Assembly: GCA_036501845.1 (NCBI GenBank)
Contig: DASXZO010000019.1
Coordinates: forward strand, 1-64,000
From: JBBREP01 sp036501845
GTDB taxonomy: Bacteria > Actinomycetota > Acidimicrobiia > IMCC26256 > PALSA-610
DNA length: 64,000 nt
Direction of reading: 5' to 3'
Shown here: positions 62,627-64,000 of the stretch, piece by piece
How positions within the stretch are numbered: the first letter of the stretch is position 1
Layout: every line of letters begins with the position of its first letter
Notes under the pieces: generated by a model
Database searches by the model: none
The model's input: only the letters and a program-made list of their open reading frames with translations
What the model was told of the DNA's origin: nothing
Program-made: the position numbers and the translations under genes

Positions 62627-63447
62627 TGCGCGCCGGACGCGGCAGCCATCTCCACCATCATGCGCGCCTCTTCCATCGCCTGCTGCGCGCTCTGGGCGAG
62701 CTCGTCGCACTCTTCCTGGGAGAAACCGGCCAGCTCGCGGAAGCGCCGCGTGATCTGGATCGGGTTCTCTTCGCTCTCCCCGCGAAAGCCGCCGAGGTTG
62801 AACACCTTGTCGACGGTGTGCTGGAACTCGAGCGCCCGCTCCATGCGGTCGGGGTCGTCGGCGGTGAGGCGGCGCAGCCAGTCGGAACCCATCTTCACGT
62901 GGGTGACCTCGTCGGCGAGCATCCAGTCCTCGCAGAACGTGAGCACCGGGTCGCCGCTGTCCTCACCGAACGCCTTCATCGAAGAAAAGACGTCGATGGC
63001 CAGCCCCTCGAGCGCGCGGTTCACGCCGCAGAGGCGCATCACCGGGTCGGGGTTGCAGGCCGCGGCGAAGAGGAACGTGCTCTCGCCGTACTCGCCGATG
63101 TCGCTTCCCATGTGGTCGGAGAGCTTCACCGAGATCTCGCAGTGGCGCGCCTCGTCCCAGCACTGACGAGCCATGTCGAGCTTGAGCGCGAACGGCGCTT
63201 CGTCATTGTCGAAGTCGAAGCACGTGCGGCCGGCGCCTTCGAGCGCTTGGATCTCGCCCACGAAGATGCCGTGCATCAACGAACGGCTGCGTTCGGTGGC
63301 CGCCGGACGGTCGGCCGCCATCTGCGCGGGACCAAGGTTGCGAGTGCCGAGACCCTGGTTGCGCGGGTCGAAGATCTGGTCCTCGATCTTGTTGCGGTGG
63401 AAGCGGCCGTCGCGTGCGAGCTCCGCCTCGGAAAGGTGCTTCTTCAT
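62623..63447 (-). CDS. DUF455 ferritin-like diiron protein
   Basis: A 274-residue four-helix-bundle protein of the ferritin-like clan (DUF455/MiaE-related). Metal-ligand helices are IFVGEIQALEGAGRTC, MARQCWDEARHCEISVKL (ExxH), NRALEGLAIDVFSSM and WMLADEVTHVKMGSDWL (ExxH). The pattern E, ExxH, E, ExxH is that of a carboxylate-bridged diiron site. Likely an oxygenase or oxidase of unknown substrate. ATG 63447 overlaps the upstream stop (ATGA). Middle gene of a three-gene operon. Confidence 0.83.
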   Translation of the reverse strand: MKKHLSEAELARDGRFHRNKIEDQIFDPRNQGLGTRNLGPAQMAADRPAATERSRSLMHGIFVGEIQALEGAGRTCFDFDNDEAPFALKLDMARQCWDEARHCEISVKLSDHMGSDIGEYGESTFLFAAACNPDPVMRLCGVNRALEGLAIDVFSSMKAFGEDSGDPVLTFCEDWMLADEVTHVKMGSDWLRRLTADDPDRMERALEFQHTVDKVFNLGGFRGESEENPIQITRRFRELAGFSQEECDELAQSAQQAMEEARMMVEMAAASGAQ

Positions 63448-64000
63448 ACCGTGGCTCCTTGCATTTCCGGCTGCATTCCGATGCTATCGGGGCCGGCGAT
63501 TCCACCAGCCGCCACGATCAGCGTCTCCAGCTCGCGCTGGCGTGCGATCGCGCGGTCCACTTTCTCGGCCGAATCCAGCAACGACTGGATCAGCATCTCG
63601 CCTTCGCAGTAGTCCTCGACCTCGTCCTGCAACGCGAAATTGAGGCTGCGGATCGTGGGCGCATCGGTGATCTGACTCGTACCGTGCATGTGGTAGCGGT
63701 ACGCCGCGATCTTGCGCGGGATCAGCACGCGATACACACCCACCAGTTTCTCGATCGTGAGCTCCGGGCCTTCGGGCTCGCGCACCGCGTCGATGAACTT
63801 CTCGAGCTCTGGGTTCGCGGGCATCGTCATGCGTTCGACGTTCATCTCGCGCAATTCGGGGAGCCGCTTGGTCCAGAGTTCGGCGTGCCAGGCGTGGTGG
63901 TAGCAGTGGCGTCCGAGCACCATCTTCACGTCGAGTTCGGGCACGGTGGCCACCCAACCGCCGAGCACCTCGAAGAGCTTGATCTCGACCCAGCGATAGT
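63444..64000 (-). CDS. Ferritin-like protein, N-terminus outside window
   Basis: The frame runs to the window edge; 185 codons are visible and translation continues upstream (YRWVEIKLFEVLGGWVATVP). KMVLGRHCYHHAWHAELW has closely spaced His and Glu residues fitting a diiron or heme-less oxygenase helix, and FALQDEVEDYCEGEMLIQSL gives a second Glu-rich helix. It resembles the DUF455 neighbour in style but is not a close copy. Its stop overlaps the DUF455 start (ATGA). First visible gene of the operon. Confidence 0.7.
   Translation of the reverse strand, partial: YRWVEIKLFEVLGGWVATVPELDVKMVLGRHCYHHAWHAELWTKRLPELREMNVERMTMPANPELEKFIDAVREPEGPELTIEKLVGVYRVLIPRKIAAYRYHMHGTSQITDAPTIRSLNFALQDEVEDYCEGEMLIQSLLDSAEKVDRAIARQRELETLIVAAGGIAGPDSIGMQPEMQGATV

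Overview
The window is high-GC DNA with actinobacterial (Actinomycetota) gene content: F420-type oxidoreductases, ECF sigma/anti-sigma pairs, LytR-CpsA-Psr and DUF222/HNH proteins, a Tad pilus locus with a DUF4244-type pilin, and the gene company tmk-holB, topA, hppA, DUF1998 helicase, tad that I recall from Streptomyces and Mycobacterium. An Acidimicrobiia-like member is my best guess, but this is inference; there is no rRNA here. GTG and TTG starts and 1-4 base stop/start overlaps are frequent. I see no CRISPR array, integrase or classical insertion sequence.

Region 1 (1-21.5 kb) is an accessory stretch bounded by two closely related DUF222/HNH genes in inverted orientation (1591-2829 and 20227-21441). 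Between them lie a divergent sulfotransferase/sulfatase pair, a very large secreted subtilase-fold protein whose catalytic His is replaced and which shows sedolisin-like acidic residues, a fibrinogen-domain/propeller protein, a membrane protein, a large LuxR (LAL) regulator, an alpha/beta hydrolase, a secreted beta-helix protein, a methyltransferase, a secreted G1 (eqolisin-type) peptidase and a DUF4262 protein. Two candidate acid-active secreted peptidases in one island suggest digestion of protein at low pH.

Region 2 (21.5-34.5 kb) holds small metabolic and regulatory units: a phosphotransferase-LLM monooxygenase operon, a STAS protein, a PPOX-like flavoprotein, a truncated VOC gene, a hydrolase, a cupredoxin-like lipoprotein, a second beta-helix protein, a GNAT/ABM pair, a secreted lactonase-like propeller, an ECF sigma-anti-sigma operon facing a two-gene operon across a cluster of GTAAC motifs, and a secreted ASH-repeat protein, followed by tRNA-Thr(CGT).

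Region 3 (34.5-58.3 kb) is a conserved chromosomal backbone: holB, tmk, a UPF0104 membrane protein, topA, DedA, a secreted protein, the proton pyrophosphatase hppA, a DtxR/MntR regulator with a metal-box-like operator and an apparent AUC start, a potassium cluster (KimA-like permease divergent from two TrkA-type RCK proteins), an OB-fold protein, a lipoprotein, an LCP protein, a DUF1998 helicase and a seven-gene Tad operon.

Region 4 (58.3-64 kb) starts with a 25-residue membrane peptide gene and a selenocysteine tRNA, then an operon-like run of sigma factors and a Kelch-propeller membrane protein, an ABM protein and the start of a ferritin-like cassette that leaves the window. A palindrome with shared arms ends two of the convergent gene pairs (49.1 and 62.0 kb).
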